Shown: positions 36,340-45,486, counted from the first letter of the stretch. The stretch: 64,000 bases of DNA from Bradyrhizobium diversitatis (GCF_016031635.1 NZ_JACEGD010000006.1:62001-126000), one strand, 5' to 3'. Numbers and translations are program-made. The notes: a model not told the origin generated them from the sequence alone.

Positions 36340-36675
36340 GTGGCAGGCGGCATTTCCATTCACGCGGTTGATGTGGCGAGCGGGCGGCCGGCGCAGGGGC
36401 TGCGCGTCGAGATCTGGCGGATCGATCCGGACTCCGCGCGCATCGCCGACGGGCGGCTCGGCGCCAACGGCGCGCTCGATCATCCCGTCGCGCAAGGCGC
36501 TGGCGTGACGGCCGGCGAGTACGAGGTGCTGTTTCATCTCGGCGAGTTCTTTGGCGAGCGCGACGGTTTCCTGACCGTGACGCCGTTCCGGTTCCGCATC
36601 AAGAACGTTGACGAGCATTTTCATCTGCCGCTGAAATTCACGCGCTGGGGCTACTCGCTGTTTCGCGGTGCCTGA
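36340..36675 (+). CDS. 5-hydroxyisourate hydrolase / transthyretin-like protein
   Basis: A 111-residue protein starting at GTG 36340 after GGGAGGA. It has the transthyretin-family N-terminal signature (ISIHAVDVASGRPAQGLRVE) and ends GYSLFRGA, where canonical HIU hydrolases end YRGS. HIU hydrolase acts in urate breakdown to allantoin. The changed C-terminal tetrapeptide (FRGA) weakens a firm enzyme call. It is convergent with the ABC permease, with no spacer (stop at 36675, opposing stop from 36676). Confidence 0.78.
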   Translation: MAGGISIHAVDVASGRPAQGLRVEIWRIDPDSARIADGRLGANGALDHPVAQGAGVTAGEYEVLFHLGEFFGERDGFLTVTPFRFRIKNVDEHFHLPLKFTRWGYSLFRGA

Positions 36676-37491
36676 TCAGTTGGTCAGGCGCCGCGACAGG
36701 CCAGTTACACGCTCCATGACCGCGACCAGCGCGACGGTGGCGATGATCAGCACGCCGGAGAGCGCGGCGATGGTCACGTCGAGCTTGCCTTCGAGATCCT
36801 GCCACATCCGGATCGGCAGCATGTCGGTCGCGGCATCGCGCAGGAACAGCGACACCGGCACGTTGTCGAAGGACGACATGAAGGCGATGAAGGCGCCCGC
36901 GATGATGCCGGGCCGGATCAGCGGCAGCACGATGCGGCGGAACGTGTAGAGACGGCTTGCCCCCAGCACGGCCGAGCTTTCGAGCAGGGTCGGCTCGAGC
37001 TGGGCGAGGGCGGCGACGGTGTTGCGCACGACATAGGGGACGCAGACCACGGTGTGTCCGATCACCAGCGTCAGCGGCGACACCGGCAGGCCGACCAGCG
37101 AGAACAGCATCAGGGCGGCAAGGCCGAAGGCGAGCGCCGGCAAGACCAGCGGCGACATGAAGAGGGAATCGAGCAGCCGTGCGGACAACGTCCGCGACCG
37201 CGAGATTGCGAGCGCGGCTGCGACGCCGAGCACAACGGAGAGGCCGGTCGCCCAGAACGCCACGATCAGGCTGTTCTTCGCCGCGAAATGCAGTTGCCAG
37301 GCATTCCACAATTCGGCGTACCAACGCAGCGAATAGCCGGGCGGCGGGAAGCGCAGCGAGAAGCCGCTCGTGAAGGAGACGATCACAACGACCAGCGACG
37401 GCGCGATGATGATGATCAGCGCGATCACCGCGATCACGGTCATGACCAGCTCGAAGCTCAGGGCTTCCAGGGTACGCCTGCGGCCGCTCAT
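36676..37491 (-). CDS. ABC transporter permease (PotC-like)
   Basis: A 271-residue inner-membrane permease with about six helices and the EAA-type loop (LEPTLLESSAVLGASRLYTF). It pairs with the permease gene upstream, which it overlaps by one base. Together with the binding protein and ATPase genes it forms a spermidine/putrescine-type (PotABCD-like) importer; true substrate undetermined. Confidence 0.9.
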   Translation of the reverse strand: MSGRRRTLEALSFELVMTVIAVIALIIIIAPSLVVVIVSFTSGFSLRFPPPGYSLRWYAELWNAWQLHFAAKNSLIVAFWATGLSVVLGVAAALAISRSRTLSARLLDSLFMSPLVLPALAFGLAALMLFSLVGLPVSPLTLVIGHTVVCVPYVVRNTVAALAQLEPTLLESSAVLGASRLYTFRRIVLPLIRPGIIAGAFIAFMSSFDNVPVSLFLRDAATDMLPIRMWQDLEGKLDVTIAALSGVLIIATVALVAVMERVTGLSRRLTN

Positions 37492-38360
37492 TACGCGCCT
37501 CCATGGCCGCGCGACAGGCGGCCGAGCGTGGTGAAGACCGAGACGACCGCGAGCACGGCGAGCAGGAAGATGATGGAGATCGCCGCCGCAAACGGCCAGT
37601 TCTGGAGCGTGGAGGCTTGCTGATAGAGATACATCGGCATGAACAGCATCTGCCCGCCGCCGACCAGCGACAGGGTGATGAAGGCGGTGATCGCAGCGGC
37701 ATAGGTCAGCGTGCAGCCGGCGATCACGCCGGGCAATGACAGTGGCAGCACGACGCGGAAGAAGGTGCGCCAGCTTCCGGCGCCGAGCGAGCAGGAGGCA
37801 TCGTCGAGATTGGGCTCGATGCGGCCGAGCGCGGTGATCAGCGGCAGCGTCATCAGCGGCATCTGCACCTGCGCCAGCGCGATCACCACGCCGAACTGTG
37901 TATAAAGCAGCTTGAGGGGGGTATCGATGATCCCCAGCGATTGCAGCGTGGCGTTGATGATTCCCTGCCGGCCCAGGATGACGATCCAGGCGAAGGTGCG
38001 CACGACCACGCTGGTCAAAAGCGGCAGCAACACGATCAGGATGATGATGGTCTGAAGCTTTGGTCCGACTCGTTGATAGAGCCAGGCGATGGGAAAGCCG
38101 AGCACGAGACAGACGGCGGTTACCTCGGCGCCCAGCAGCAGTGTCGAGCCGAGCACGCCCAGGCTGAATGGATCGGTGAGAAAGTGCAGGTACTGGCCGA
38201 GCCCCCAGTGGAGCCCGGCCGTGTCGTTGTGCAGCGAGAGCCAGAACAATTGCAGCAGCGGCGCGACGAAGAAGAGGAGGAAGAACAGCGCCAGCGGCGC
38301 TGCCAATCCCATCCCGTAGGATGTCACATCGCGTGATGCCGGTGCTGTGCCCATCGCCAT
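37491..38360 (-). CDS. ABC transporter permease (PotB-like)
   Basis: A 289-residue permease with about six helices and the cytoplasmic loop LDDASCSLGAGSWRTFFRVV contacting the ATPase. It lies 225 bases downstream of the binding-protein gene, with a palindromic repeat element in between, and overlaps the second permease gene. It may therefore be expressed at a lower level than the binding protein. Confidence 0.9.
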   Translation of the reverse strand: MAMGTAPASRDVTSYGMGLAAPLALFFLLFFVAPLLQLFWLSLHNDTAGLHWGLGQYLHFLTDPFSLGVLGSTLLLGAEVTAVCLVLGFPIAWLYQRVGPKLQTIIILIVLLPLLTSVVVRTFAWIVILGRQGIINATLQSLGIIDTPLKLLYTQFGVVIALAQVQMPLMTLPLITALGRIEPNLDDASCSLGAGSWRTFFRVVLPLSLPGVIAGCTLTYAAAITAFITLSLVGGGQMLFMPMYLYQQASTLQNWPFAAAISIIFLLAVLAVVSVFTTLGRLSRGHGGA

Positions 38361-38372
38361 TCCTCGAATGTT

Positions 38373-38588
38373 CTAGGATGAAATGGTCTTAAGTTGAATC
38401 AATCGGCCGCGGACTCGGTGCACCTCTCCCGCTTGCGGGAGAGGTCGGCGCAATGCGCCGGGTGAGGGTTCTCTCCTCTTGGGGGGTCTCGATTGCGGAG
38501 ATACCCTCTCCCCAGCCCTCTCCCGCAAACGGGGGAGGGTGCACACCTCCCTCGTCACGGCAGTCGAATCTAATCTCATCATGCTCTA
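38373..38588. repeat. Palindromic repeat element (copy 1) inside ABC operon
   Basis: A composite element of about 215 bases with imperfect terminal inverted repeats (left CTAGGATGA, right TCATCATGCTCTAG) and a core (38417-38544) bounded by GGTGCAC/GTGCAC. The core contains the hairpin CTCTCCCGCTTGCGGGAGAG and a second hairpin-forming half near 38515-38535. A related copy is at 48438-48692 and a looser one at 59083-59229. It lies between the binding-protein and permease genes, and the right terminus supplies the TAG stop of the binding protein. Confidence 0.8.
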
Positions 38589-39632
38589 GATCTTGATTTC
38601 GCGGTTGAAGCGTTCGATCCAGGCCGAGCGCTGCTCGTTGATCTTCTTCCAGTCCTGGAACACGAACTTCTTCTTCAGCTCGGCCGTGTCCTTGGCCAGC
38701 ACGCGCGCGATCTCACCGCCCATCGTGACCTTGGAATTGGTCGGCACGATCAGATAGGGCGGATTCATCAGCGTGGTCTGCACCTCCGGTGTCAGCGCCG
38801 CCTCGATCAGCTTGAACGCGAGCTCGCGGTTCGGCGAGTTCTTGACGATGTGGATCGTGGTCTTGAAGGCGATGGCGCCTTCCTTGGGCGCCACGAACTC
38901 GACCGGCACGCCGCGCGCTTTCAGGATCTGGATGGCGTTGAAGTTGCCGGGCGAGATGTCGATCTGGCCCTGCTGGAACAGGGTCGCGAGTGCGCCGGGA
39001 TTGGCGGCGACCGCGGCGAGATTGGGCTTGAGCTCTTCCAGCGCCTTGAAGGCGGGATCGACATTGGCTTCCGAGCCGCCGCGCATCTTGGCGATCTCGA
39101 CCAGCCATCCGGTGCCGAGCGTCGAGTTGAGGTTGGTGATTCCGACCCGGCCCTTGAACTCGGGCTTCCAGAGGTCGGCCCACGATGTCGGCGGCGTCTT
39201 GACGGCTTCCGGATTGTAGGTGAGGCCGACGACCTGGAAGAACGGGGCAGGGCCCATCGGCTCCTGCGCCTCGGCGATCAGGTCCTTGTAATGGACGCTT
39301 TTCTCGACCGGATAGGGCTCGACCAGATCCTGGCCGATGGCGATGAGTGCAGGGCCGGGATCATGCAGCATGACGTCGATCGGCGGATTGGCTTTCGCAG
39401 CGTTGACCTTGGCGATCTGGTCCACCGAGAGCATGGGATCGAGCACGATCGCGGCGTCTGCGTTCGCCTTGCGAAATGCCGGCACCAGCACGGCCTTGTG
39501 AGCTTCCTCCCAACTTCCGGTGAAGGTCGCGAACACCAGTGGGCGAGCCTGGGCAAAGCTCAAACCTGGAAATGCCTTCATGGCCCCGAGCGTGAGCGCC
39601 GTGGTCAGCAGGCTTCTGCGGTTCATGATCAT
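38586..39632 (-). CDS. ABC transporter substrate-binding protein (polyamine type)
   Basis: A 348-residue periplasmic binding protein of the PotD-like family. Signal peptide MIMNRRSLLTTALTLGAMKA ends near LSFAQA. The mature protein starts PLVFATFTGSWEEAHKAV and keeps the two-lobe fold; FQQGQIDISPGNFNAI is in the hinge area. I chose ATG 39632 because AGGGGAG lies 6 bases upstream; the longer TTG start adds residues before the signal peptide. It follows the ATPase gene by 30 bases. Confidence 0.9.
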   Translation of the reverse strand: MIMNRRSLLTTALTLGAMKAFPGLSFAQARPLVFATFTGSWEEAHKAVLVPAFRKANADAAIVLDPMLSVDQIAKVNAAKANPPIDVMLHDPGPALIAIGQDLVEPYPVEKSVHYKDLIAEAQEPMGPAPFFQVVGLTYNPEAVKTPPTSWADLWKPEFKGRVGITNLNSTLGTGWLVEIAKMRGGSEANVDPAFKALEELKPNLAAVAANPGALATLFQQGQIDISPGNFNAIQILKARGVPVEFVAPKEGAIAFKTTIHIVKNSPNRELAFKLIEAALTPEVQTTLMNPPYLIVPTNSKVTMGGEIARVLAKDTAELKKKFVFQDWKKINEQRSAWIERFNREIKI

Positions 39633-39662
39633 ATCAAACTCCCCTCTGGACAAAGACTGGAT

Positions 39663-40757
39663 TTAAAGCGTTGCGGGAAAGGCGTTGGCGAGCGACGGGG
39701 CGAGCGGCGCGAGGCGCACCGCAGCACCGTTCTCCAGCGCGCGCGTCTCGCCGATGCGCGCCTGGGAGACCTTGACGCCGGAGCCGTCGGCGGTCGTGAC
39801 CTCGTGGACGACGGTCGCGCCCAGCGGCAGCGACATGCCGACGACGCCGGCAAAGCCGGTCTCGTCGCCGACGAATTGCAGATGCTCGGGACGGATGCAG
39901 ACGGTGACTCGGCCACCTTCGCTGAGCGCCCCGCCGGCGGGCCGTGCGATGATCTCCGCGCCGGCGTCGAGGCGCACCTTGGCGGCGGTACGGTCCGCCG
40001 AAACCACCACGCCGGGCATGCGGTTGGTCGAACCGACGAAAGTATTGACGAACAATGTCTGCGGCCGGTCGTAGACGTCGGACGGTGTGCCGAACTGCTC
40101 GAGCTTGCCGTGGCTCAGCACGGCGACGCGGTCCGCCATCGATAGCGCCTCTTCCTGGTCGTGAGTGACGATGAGCGTGGTGATGCCGGAAACGCGTTGC
40201 AGCCGCTTGACCTCGATCTGCATGTCGAGCCGCAGATTCTTGTCCAGCGCGGCAAATGGCTCATCCAGTAGCAGGATCGACGGCTTGATCGCGAGCGCCC
40301 GGGCCAGCGCGACACGCTGCTGCTGGCCGCCGGAGAGTTGCCTCGGGAGCCGCTCACCCATAGCCGGCAGCTGCACCAGATCCAGCAGGCGTTGCGCCTC
40401 GCGCTGGCGCGTCGCCTTGTCGATGCCGCGGGCGGCGAGGCCGTAGGCGACGTTCTCACTGATCGACAGGTGCGGAAACAGCGCGTAGTTCTGGAACACG
40501 ATCCCGACGGCGCGGCGGTTCGGCGGCAGCGTGTCCACGATGTCGTCGCCGATGATGATCCGTCCTTGCGTCTGCGCGATGAAGCCGGCGATGATACGCA
40601 AGAGCGTTGTCTTGCCGCAGCCGGACGGGCCGAGCAGGGCGATGATCTCGCCACCCTTGATGTCGAGATTGATGTTCTCGACTGCAAGCGCGCCACTCGG
40701 GTACCGGTGCGTGACCGCATCGACGACGAGCGATCGGCCGCCTTGCGTTTCAGCCAT
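39663..40757 (-). CDS. ABC transporter ATP-binding protein (PotA-like)
   Basis: A 364-residue ATPase. Walker A is LLGPSGCGKTTLL, the Q-loop VFQNYALFPH, the signature LSGGQQQRVALARAL, Walker B ILLLDEPFAALD and the switch His in VTHDQEEAL. The C-terminal TOBE domain (from about 280) is typical of polyamine and iron type importers. ATG 40757 follows GGGAGG. First gene of the ATPase-binding protein-repeat-permease-permease operon. Confidence 0.93.
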   Translation of the reverse strand: MAETQGGRSLVVDAVTHRYPSGALAVENINLDIKGGEIIALLGPSGCGKTTLLRIIAGFIAQTQGRIIIGDDIVDTLPPNRRAVGIVFQNYALFPHLSISENVAYGLAARGIDKATRQREAQRLLDLVQLPAMGERLPRQLSGGQQQRVALARALAIKPSILLLDEPFAALDKNLRLDMQIEVKRLQRVSGITTLIVTHDQEEALSMADRVAVLSHGKLEQFGTPSDVYDRPQTLFVNTFVGSTNRMPGVVVSADRTAAKVRLDAGAEIIARPAGGALSEGGRVTVCIRPEHLQFVGDETGFAGVVGMSLPLGATVVHEVTTADGSGVKVSQARIGETRALENGAAVRLAPLAPSLANAFPATL

Positions 40758-40845
40758 GGTGTTGCCTCCCGTTGCCCCAGAGGAGAAAGCAAGTCTCATG
40801 CCCGTGCCTGTCGCTTTTCGGCGCGCGCTCAGGCATGGTGGCCCG

Positions 40846-42237
40846 ATGACATCGGATCGATCGGTTTGCTACCTCACAACCACGGAGCTTGCTCGCACGA
40901 TTGCGAGGCGCGAACTGTCCTCGCGTGAGGCCGTTGAAGCGCATCTTGCGCGGATTGCGAGTCTCAACAGTCGGTTGGCGGCGTTCGTGACTGTCGATGC
41001 CGATGGTGCTCGCCGCGCCGCGCAGATTTGCGATGCGACATCGGAGCCGCTCGGTCCGCTGCACGGTGTGCCTATCGGGATCAAGGACCTCACCGACACC
41101 GGCGGGCTTAAGACGACCTATGGATCGATGCTGTTTCGCGATCACGTTCCGGCCGAGGACGATCTGGTGGTCGCGCGGCTGCGCCGCGCCGGTGCGATCA
41201 TTCTGGGCAAGACCAACACGCCGGAGTTCGGTTTCGGCGCGGTCTGCACCAACCGATTGTGCGGGCCGACGCGCAATCCCTACGATTCCGCACTGACCTC
41301 CGGCGGATCGTCCGGCGGCTCTGCCGTCGCTGTCGCGGCGGGCATGGTGCCGTTGGCGCATGGCACCGATTTCGGCGGCTCGGTGCGCACGCCCGCAAGC
41401 TTCTGCGGCGTCGCCTCGATCCGGCCGACGCCCGGCCGCATTCCGTCGCCGCGCCGGCCGCTCGGCTGGGACATGCTGGCGACCCACGGTTTCCTGGCCC
41501 GCGGTGTCGATGACCTCGCGCTTGCGCTGTCCGTGTGCAAGGGAAGCGATGGGCACGACCCGGTATCGCTCGGCCTCGGCAGCGACGATTGGTCGAACGC
41601 GGGACGTCCGAGGATCGCCGTCACACCCGATTTCGGCGTTGCACCGGTCGCGCGCGACGTTCGCGTGCGTTTCACCACCGCGTGCGAGGCGCTGGCCCGG
41701 GTTGCCGAAATCGTGCCGTCGTCGCCCGATTGTAGCGGCGCGGTCGAAACCTTCCGCGTGCTGCGCGCTGCGCACATCGCCAACAGCTATGGCGAGTTGC
41801 TGAGGACCCGGCGTGCGGAGCTCACTCCGACGGTGATCTGGAATATCGAGGCCGGCACGAAACTGTCCGCGCAGGACTACCTCAACGCAGAACGGCGTCG
41901 CACTGCCATCTACCGCAGCTTTCGCGAACTGTTCATCGGTACCGATTTCCTGATTGCGCCGGCCGCGTCCGTCTTCTCCTGGCCGAACGAGATCAGCGAT
42001 GTCACCGCAATTGACGGGGCGGCATTGGAGACGCCGATCGACTATCTCGCGGTCACCTTCATCGTGTCGCTGGTCGGCTTTCCGGTCCTGACCATACCGG
42101 TACGACGACGAGAAGCGAGCGAACTGCCCTTCGGCATCCAGATCATCGCGCTGCCGGGCGGGGAATCCCGCTTGTTTGCCTTTGGCCGTGTTCTCGAGAA
42201 CGAATTGGGCTTTTCGCATCGTCGGCCGCCTCTCTGA
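40846..42237 (+). CDS. Amidase signature family hydrolase
   Basis: A Ser-cisSer-Lys amidase of about 463 residues. Lys in IGIKDLTDTGG, TSGGSSGGSAVAVAAGM with the cis-Ser, and the nucleophile region GTDFGGSVRTPASFCG. It begins MTSDRSVCYLTTTELARTIA if ATG 40846 is used; ATG 40798 (16 residues longer) is possible and the ribosome site is weak for both. It diverges from the ABC operon and converges exactly with the racemase-like gene (adjacent stops). Substrate unknown. Confidence 0.88.
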   Translation: MTSDRSVCYLTTTELARTIARRELSSREAVEAHLARIASLNSRLAAFVTVDADGARRAAQICDATSEPLGPLHGVPIGIKDLTDTGGLKTTYGSMLFRDHVPAEDDLVVARLRRAGAIILGKTNTPEFGFGAVCTNRLCGPTRNPYDSALTSGGSSGGSAVAVAAGMVPLAHGTDFGGSVRTPASFCGVASIRPTPGRIPSPRRPLGWDMLATHGFLARGVDDLALALSVCKGSDGHDPVSLGLGSDDWSNAGRPRIAVTPDFGVAPVARDVRVRFTTACEALARVAEIVPSSPDCSGAVETFRVLRAAHIANSYGELLRTRRAELTPTVIWNIEAGTKLSAQDYLNAERRRTAIYRSFRELFIGTDFLIAPAASVFSWPNEISDVTAIDGAALETPIDYLAVTFIVSLVGFPVLTIPVRRREASELPFGIQIIALPGGESRLFAFGRVLENELGFSHRRPPL

Positions 42238-42987
42238 TCAGCTGTCGCGATGCTCGATCCGGGCGGCGAGCGCAGCGGCGAGACCGAGGGTCGGTTTGGC
42301 CGCGGGCCGCTGGAACGTTCCCGTTGCTGCCTTGCGCAGGCGCAAGGCCACCAGCGCTTCGGCCTGCTTCACTGAGGCAACGACCTGATCGACCACGGGA
42401 ACGGGAATCCGGTCGGCGACGCGCTCGGCGAGGCCGGAGAGCGGGGCCCCGGCAAAGATCAGAACATCGGCCTTGTCCTCGACGATGGCGCGGTGGGCGA
42501 GTTCGACCAGCACGTCCTCCTTCTCGGTGCCGACCTCGGAGATGGCCTGAAACGGCGTATCGAGCATGCGGATGCCGGCGCAACGCTCCCACAGCCCGTG
42601 GGCGCGGACGCACTCCTCGTACCAGGGACCAAGCGCCTGGGCGAAGGTGACGATGGCGAAGCGACGCCCCGCCATGCAGGCGGTCAGCATCGCTGCTTCC
42701 GCCATGCCGACCACGGGAATGTTGAAGGTCTCGCGCGCGGCGAACAGGCCGGGATCGCCGAAGGCCGCGATGATCGCGGCATCGACCCTCCTGTGCTGCT
42801 CGGCCAGCATCTCCAGCGCAATGGCCCCGCCGATCTGCGCCTCGGTGCGCGTCGCGATATAGGGCACGCCGCGGGTCGCTGTGCAGGGGATCAGCTCCGT
42901 CCCGGGCGAGACCGCCCGCTGCCCGACACCCATCATCAGGTGCGTGACCTCGGCGCTGGTGTTCGGGTTGAGCAGCAGCAGCTTCAT
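42238..42987 (-). CDS. Hydantoin racemase-like Asp/Glu racemase superfamily protein
   Basis: A 249-residue protein starting MKLLLLNPNTSAEVTHLM, the usual hydantoin/allantoin racemase opening (LxNPNT). The family's two catalytic cysteine positions appear changed: AAFGDPG where many have ACFGDPG (residue 75), and FAGAPLSG where GCA-type motifs are usual. It may therefore not be a two-base racemase. It is 2 bases downstream of the GntR-like gene on the same strand, suggesting a small regulator-enzyme unit. Confidence 0.82.
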   Translation of the reverse strand: MKLLLLNPNTSAEVTHLMMGVGQRAVSPGTELIPCTATRGVPYIATRTEAQIGGAIALEMLAEQHRRVDAAIIAAFGDPGLFAARETFNIPVVGMAEAAMLTACMAGRRFAIVTFAQALGPWYEECVRAHGLWERCAGIRMLDTPFQAISEVGTEKEDVLVELAHRAIVEDKADVLIFAGAPLSGLAERVADRIPVPVVDQVVASVKQAEALVALRLRKAATGTFQRPAAKPTLGLAAALAARIEHRDS

Positions 42988-42989
42988 GA

Positions 42990-43646
42990 CTATGCCGCTG
43001 TCTGCTTGGCCTGAGAGGCGGCGAGGACTTCGAGCAGGGCCGTGCCGGTGCGCGCGACATGCGCGCCGAGCAGGCGGCCCGCCGCTTCGCCGTCGCGCGC
43101 TTCGAGGGCGGCCAGGATATCGGCGTGCTCGTCGACCGAATTGCTCCAGCGCCGGTCGGCGCCGAGGGCGAGATATCGCGCGCGCTCGGCCCGGGTGATC
43201 AGCGTCTCGTGAGCTTCCCGCAGCGGCGTGTTGCGGGCCATGCGGACGATGGCGTTGTGGATCTCGCCGTTGATGGCGAAATAGTCGTCCAGCTTGCCGC
43301 TGCGGTGATGACCCTCCATGCGGGCCTGAAGCGTGCGCAGGCGGGCGAGGTCGCGCTCGGTCGCGCGCTCCGCAGCGAGCTCGGCGGCGAGCCGCTCGAT
43401 TCCGGCGAGCGCCTCGAACAATTCCGAGATGTCGTCCGCCGCGATATCGGCAATGCGCGGGCTGCGGTTGGGGCGAAGCTCGATCAACCCCTCCGCGGCA
43501 AGCACTTTCATGGCCTCGCGCAAGGGGGTGCGGGACACGCCGAGCTCCTTTGACAGCCAGGTCTCCTGGGTCTGCGAACCCGGCGGCAGTTCGACGGATG
43601 ATCCTGCGCAATGCGCGGATATCGCGCCTTCGGAGCGGAGTAAGCG
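42990..43646 (-). pseudogene. GntR/FCD-family regulator with damaged 5' end
   Basis: The C-terminal FCD effector domain and the second half of the winged helix are intact, with GVSRTPLREAMKVLAAEGLI, DDYFAINGEIHNAIVRMARN and the metal-site histidines. The only in-frame starts fall inside the HTH (GTG 43538), leaving 182 residues against the usual 220-240. The missing part appears in another frame: IRALRRIIRR, which would join ELPPGSQTQETWLSKELG if one base at about 43593 were removed or two added. No good start codon is seen before it, and the reading runs into the divergent gene at 43647. Probably a frameshifted or truncated regulator. Confidence 0.7.
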
Positions 43647-44651
43647 ATGCGGATGAGTTTGCGACTGGGTCTAGTGGCAATGGCGGCAATGCTTGGCGGA
43701 GGCGATCTCGCCTCGGCGCAGACGGCGAAGATCAAGCTCGGCTACGCCAAATGCGCGCACTGCTTGCCGATGTCGCTGATCCCAGGCATGGCCAAGGGCG
43801 TCGAGGTCGATGCCACCGGCTTCAACTCGGGGAACGACGTTCTCACCGCCTTGATATCGAAGAGCATCGACGTCGCGCAGGTCACCTATCTCCACTACAT
43901 CACCGCGCTCGACAAAGGCTTTGACGTTGTTGCCGTGTCCGGTCAGATCAATGGCGGCTCGGAATGCCTGTCCTCCGCGAAGCTGAGCCTGCCGCCCGAG
44001 GACTGGGCCACGTTCAAGGCGACCGTTGCGAAGGCGAAGAGCGACGGTCAGCCGCTGAAGGTTGCGGCCTCCCGCGGCAACGCGCAGGACATCCATATGC
44101 GCGGGGCATTCCTCAAGCAGGGCGTCGATCCCAACAAGGACATCCAGTTCATCAACATTCCCAATCCGTCCGACCATCTCGCTGCACTCCAGCGCGGCGA
44201 GGTCGACATGATCTGCTCGGTCGAGCCGTTTGCATCGCAAATCCGGCTCGCCGGTGCCGGCAAGCACTTCGTGTTGCCGTATGAACAGGCCGCAGGCAAT
44301 CTGACCAACTTGATCGTCACCCGCTCCGACGTGATCGCGGGCCAGCGCGTCGGCGTCCAGGGCGTCGTCAGCGCCGTGGTCGAGCTCGACAACAAGCTGA
44401 TCGCCGACAAGGGGCCGTGGATCGAGGTCATCAACAAGCTCACCGGCCTCGACAAGACGGTCGCGACGGAGGCGCTGAAAAATGCCTCGCCCGATCCTGC
44501 GATCCATCGGTCGCAGACGCTGGCGATCGCCGCCATGATGCGCGACCTCAAATACATCTCCAAGGACGTCTCCGCGGAAGCGGAGAAGAACATGGACTAT
44601 TCGTTCCTGGAAAAGGCCACGGGAAAGGCCAAGAATGACCTCGGTTACTGA
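43647..44651 (+). CDS. ABC transporter substrate-binding protein (NitT/TauT type)
   Basis: A 334-residue periplasmic binding protein of the SsuA/TauA/NMT1-like family. Signal peptide MRMSLRLGLVAMAAMLGGGD ends near ASAQTA, then KIKLGYAKCAHCLPMSLIPG and LTALISKSIDVAQVTYLHYI. LAALQRGEVDMICSVEPFAS is the usual second-lobe motif. GGAG precedes ATG 43647. It overlaps the permease gene by 17 bases. Ligands of this type include sulfonates, nitrate, pyrimidine precursors and aromatics; the nearby hydantoinase suggests a cyclic ureide or related compound. Confidence 0.88.
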   Translation: MRMSLRLGLVAMAAMLGGGDLASAQTAKIKLGYAKCAHCLPMSLIPGMAKGVEVDATGFNSGNDVLTALISKSIDVAQVTYLHYITALDKGFDVVAVSGQINGGSECLSSAKLSLPPEDWATFKATVAKAKSDGQPLKVAASRGNAQDIHMRGAFLKQGVDPNKDIQFINIPNPSDHLAALQRGEVDMICSVEPFASQIRLAGAGKHFVLPYEQAAGNLTNLIVTRSDVIAGQRVGVQGVVSAVVELDNKLIADKGPWIEVINKLTGLDKTVATEALKNASPDPAIHRSQTLAIAAMMRDLKYISKDVSAEAEKNMDYSFLEKATGKAKNDLGY

Positions 44652-45486
44652 CGTCTCGCCCGCGAGGCCGACGTTCCGGCTGACGCGGGCGTTCCAGGGG
44701 CTCGAACGCCTCGTCGTCCCCGCGCTGCTGATTGCGGGCTGGGAGGCGTTTGCCCGCAGCGGCATGCTGCCGCCCGCGCTGCTGCCGGCGCCGAGTGCGG
44801 TGCTGCATGCGCTCGGCGACTGGGTGTTCGGCTTCGACGAGACCACGCAGACCTACTCTGGCCATTGGCTGCGTGATGCGCTCGCCAGCGCTCTTCGCGT
44901 CTTTGGCGGCTTTGCATTGGCCAGCCTGCTCGGCATCCTCGCCGGGGTCGCGATCGGTTGGTCGCGGCTGTTCGAGAAGACGCTGGAGCCGACGCTGCAG
45001 ATGTTGCGCCCGATCCCGCCGGTATCCTGGATTCCGCTCGCCATCATCTGGTTCGGCATCGCCGACAAGCCGGCGATCTTCCTGGTCTTCCTCGGCGCAT
45101 TCTTTCCGGTGCTGATGAACAGCATCCATGGTGTCAAGACCGTGGACCACAATCTCGTGCGGGCCGGCGCGATGATGGGCGCGAACGGGCGGCAGATGCT
45201 GACGGACATCGTGCTGCCGGCGGCGCTCCCCTCGATCTTCGCAGGGCTTCGCATTGCGGTCGGTTCGGCCTGGATGCTGACGGTCACGGCCGAGATGGTC
45301 GCGGTGAAGAGCGGCCTCGGCTACGTGCTCTGGGATTCCTACTACTTCCTGCGCTACGACATCGTGCTCGCGGCGATGATATCGATCGGGCTGCTCGGCT
45401 ATCTCTCCGACCTCGGCCTCAAGGCGATCATGGCGCGCACGCTGCGCTGGCAGCAGACAACCACCGTTCAGGGCAGGGCGGGCTGA
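44635..45486 (+). CDS. ABC transporter permease (SsuC/TauC type)
   Basis: A 283-residue permease with about six helices. The coupling loop region AGAMMGANGRQMLTDIVLPA and VKSGLGYVLWDSYYFLRYDI fit the SsuC/TauC branch. It overlaps the binding-protein gene by 17 bases and shares TGATG with the ATPase gene, so the three are translated as a unit. Confidence 0.92.
   Translation: MTSVTDVSPARPTFRLTRAFQGLERLVVPALLIAGWEAFARSGMLPPALLPAPSAVLHALGDWVFGFDETTQTYSGHWLRDALASALRVFGGFALASLLGILAGVAIGWSRLFEKTLEPTLQMLRPIPPVSWIPLAIIWFGIADKPAIFLVFLGAFFPVLMNSIHGVKTVDHNLVRAGAMMGANGRQMLTDIVLPAALPSIFAGLRIAVGSAWMLTVTAEMVAVKSGLGYVLWDSYYFLRYDIVLAAMISIGLLGYLSDLGLKAIMARTLRWQQTTTVQGRAG

Noticed and set aside
38417..38544. 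CRISPR-like spaced palindromes
   Set aside because: Only two hairpin halves per element, no regular spacers and no cas genes; three scattered copies behave as dispersed palindromic repeats.
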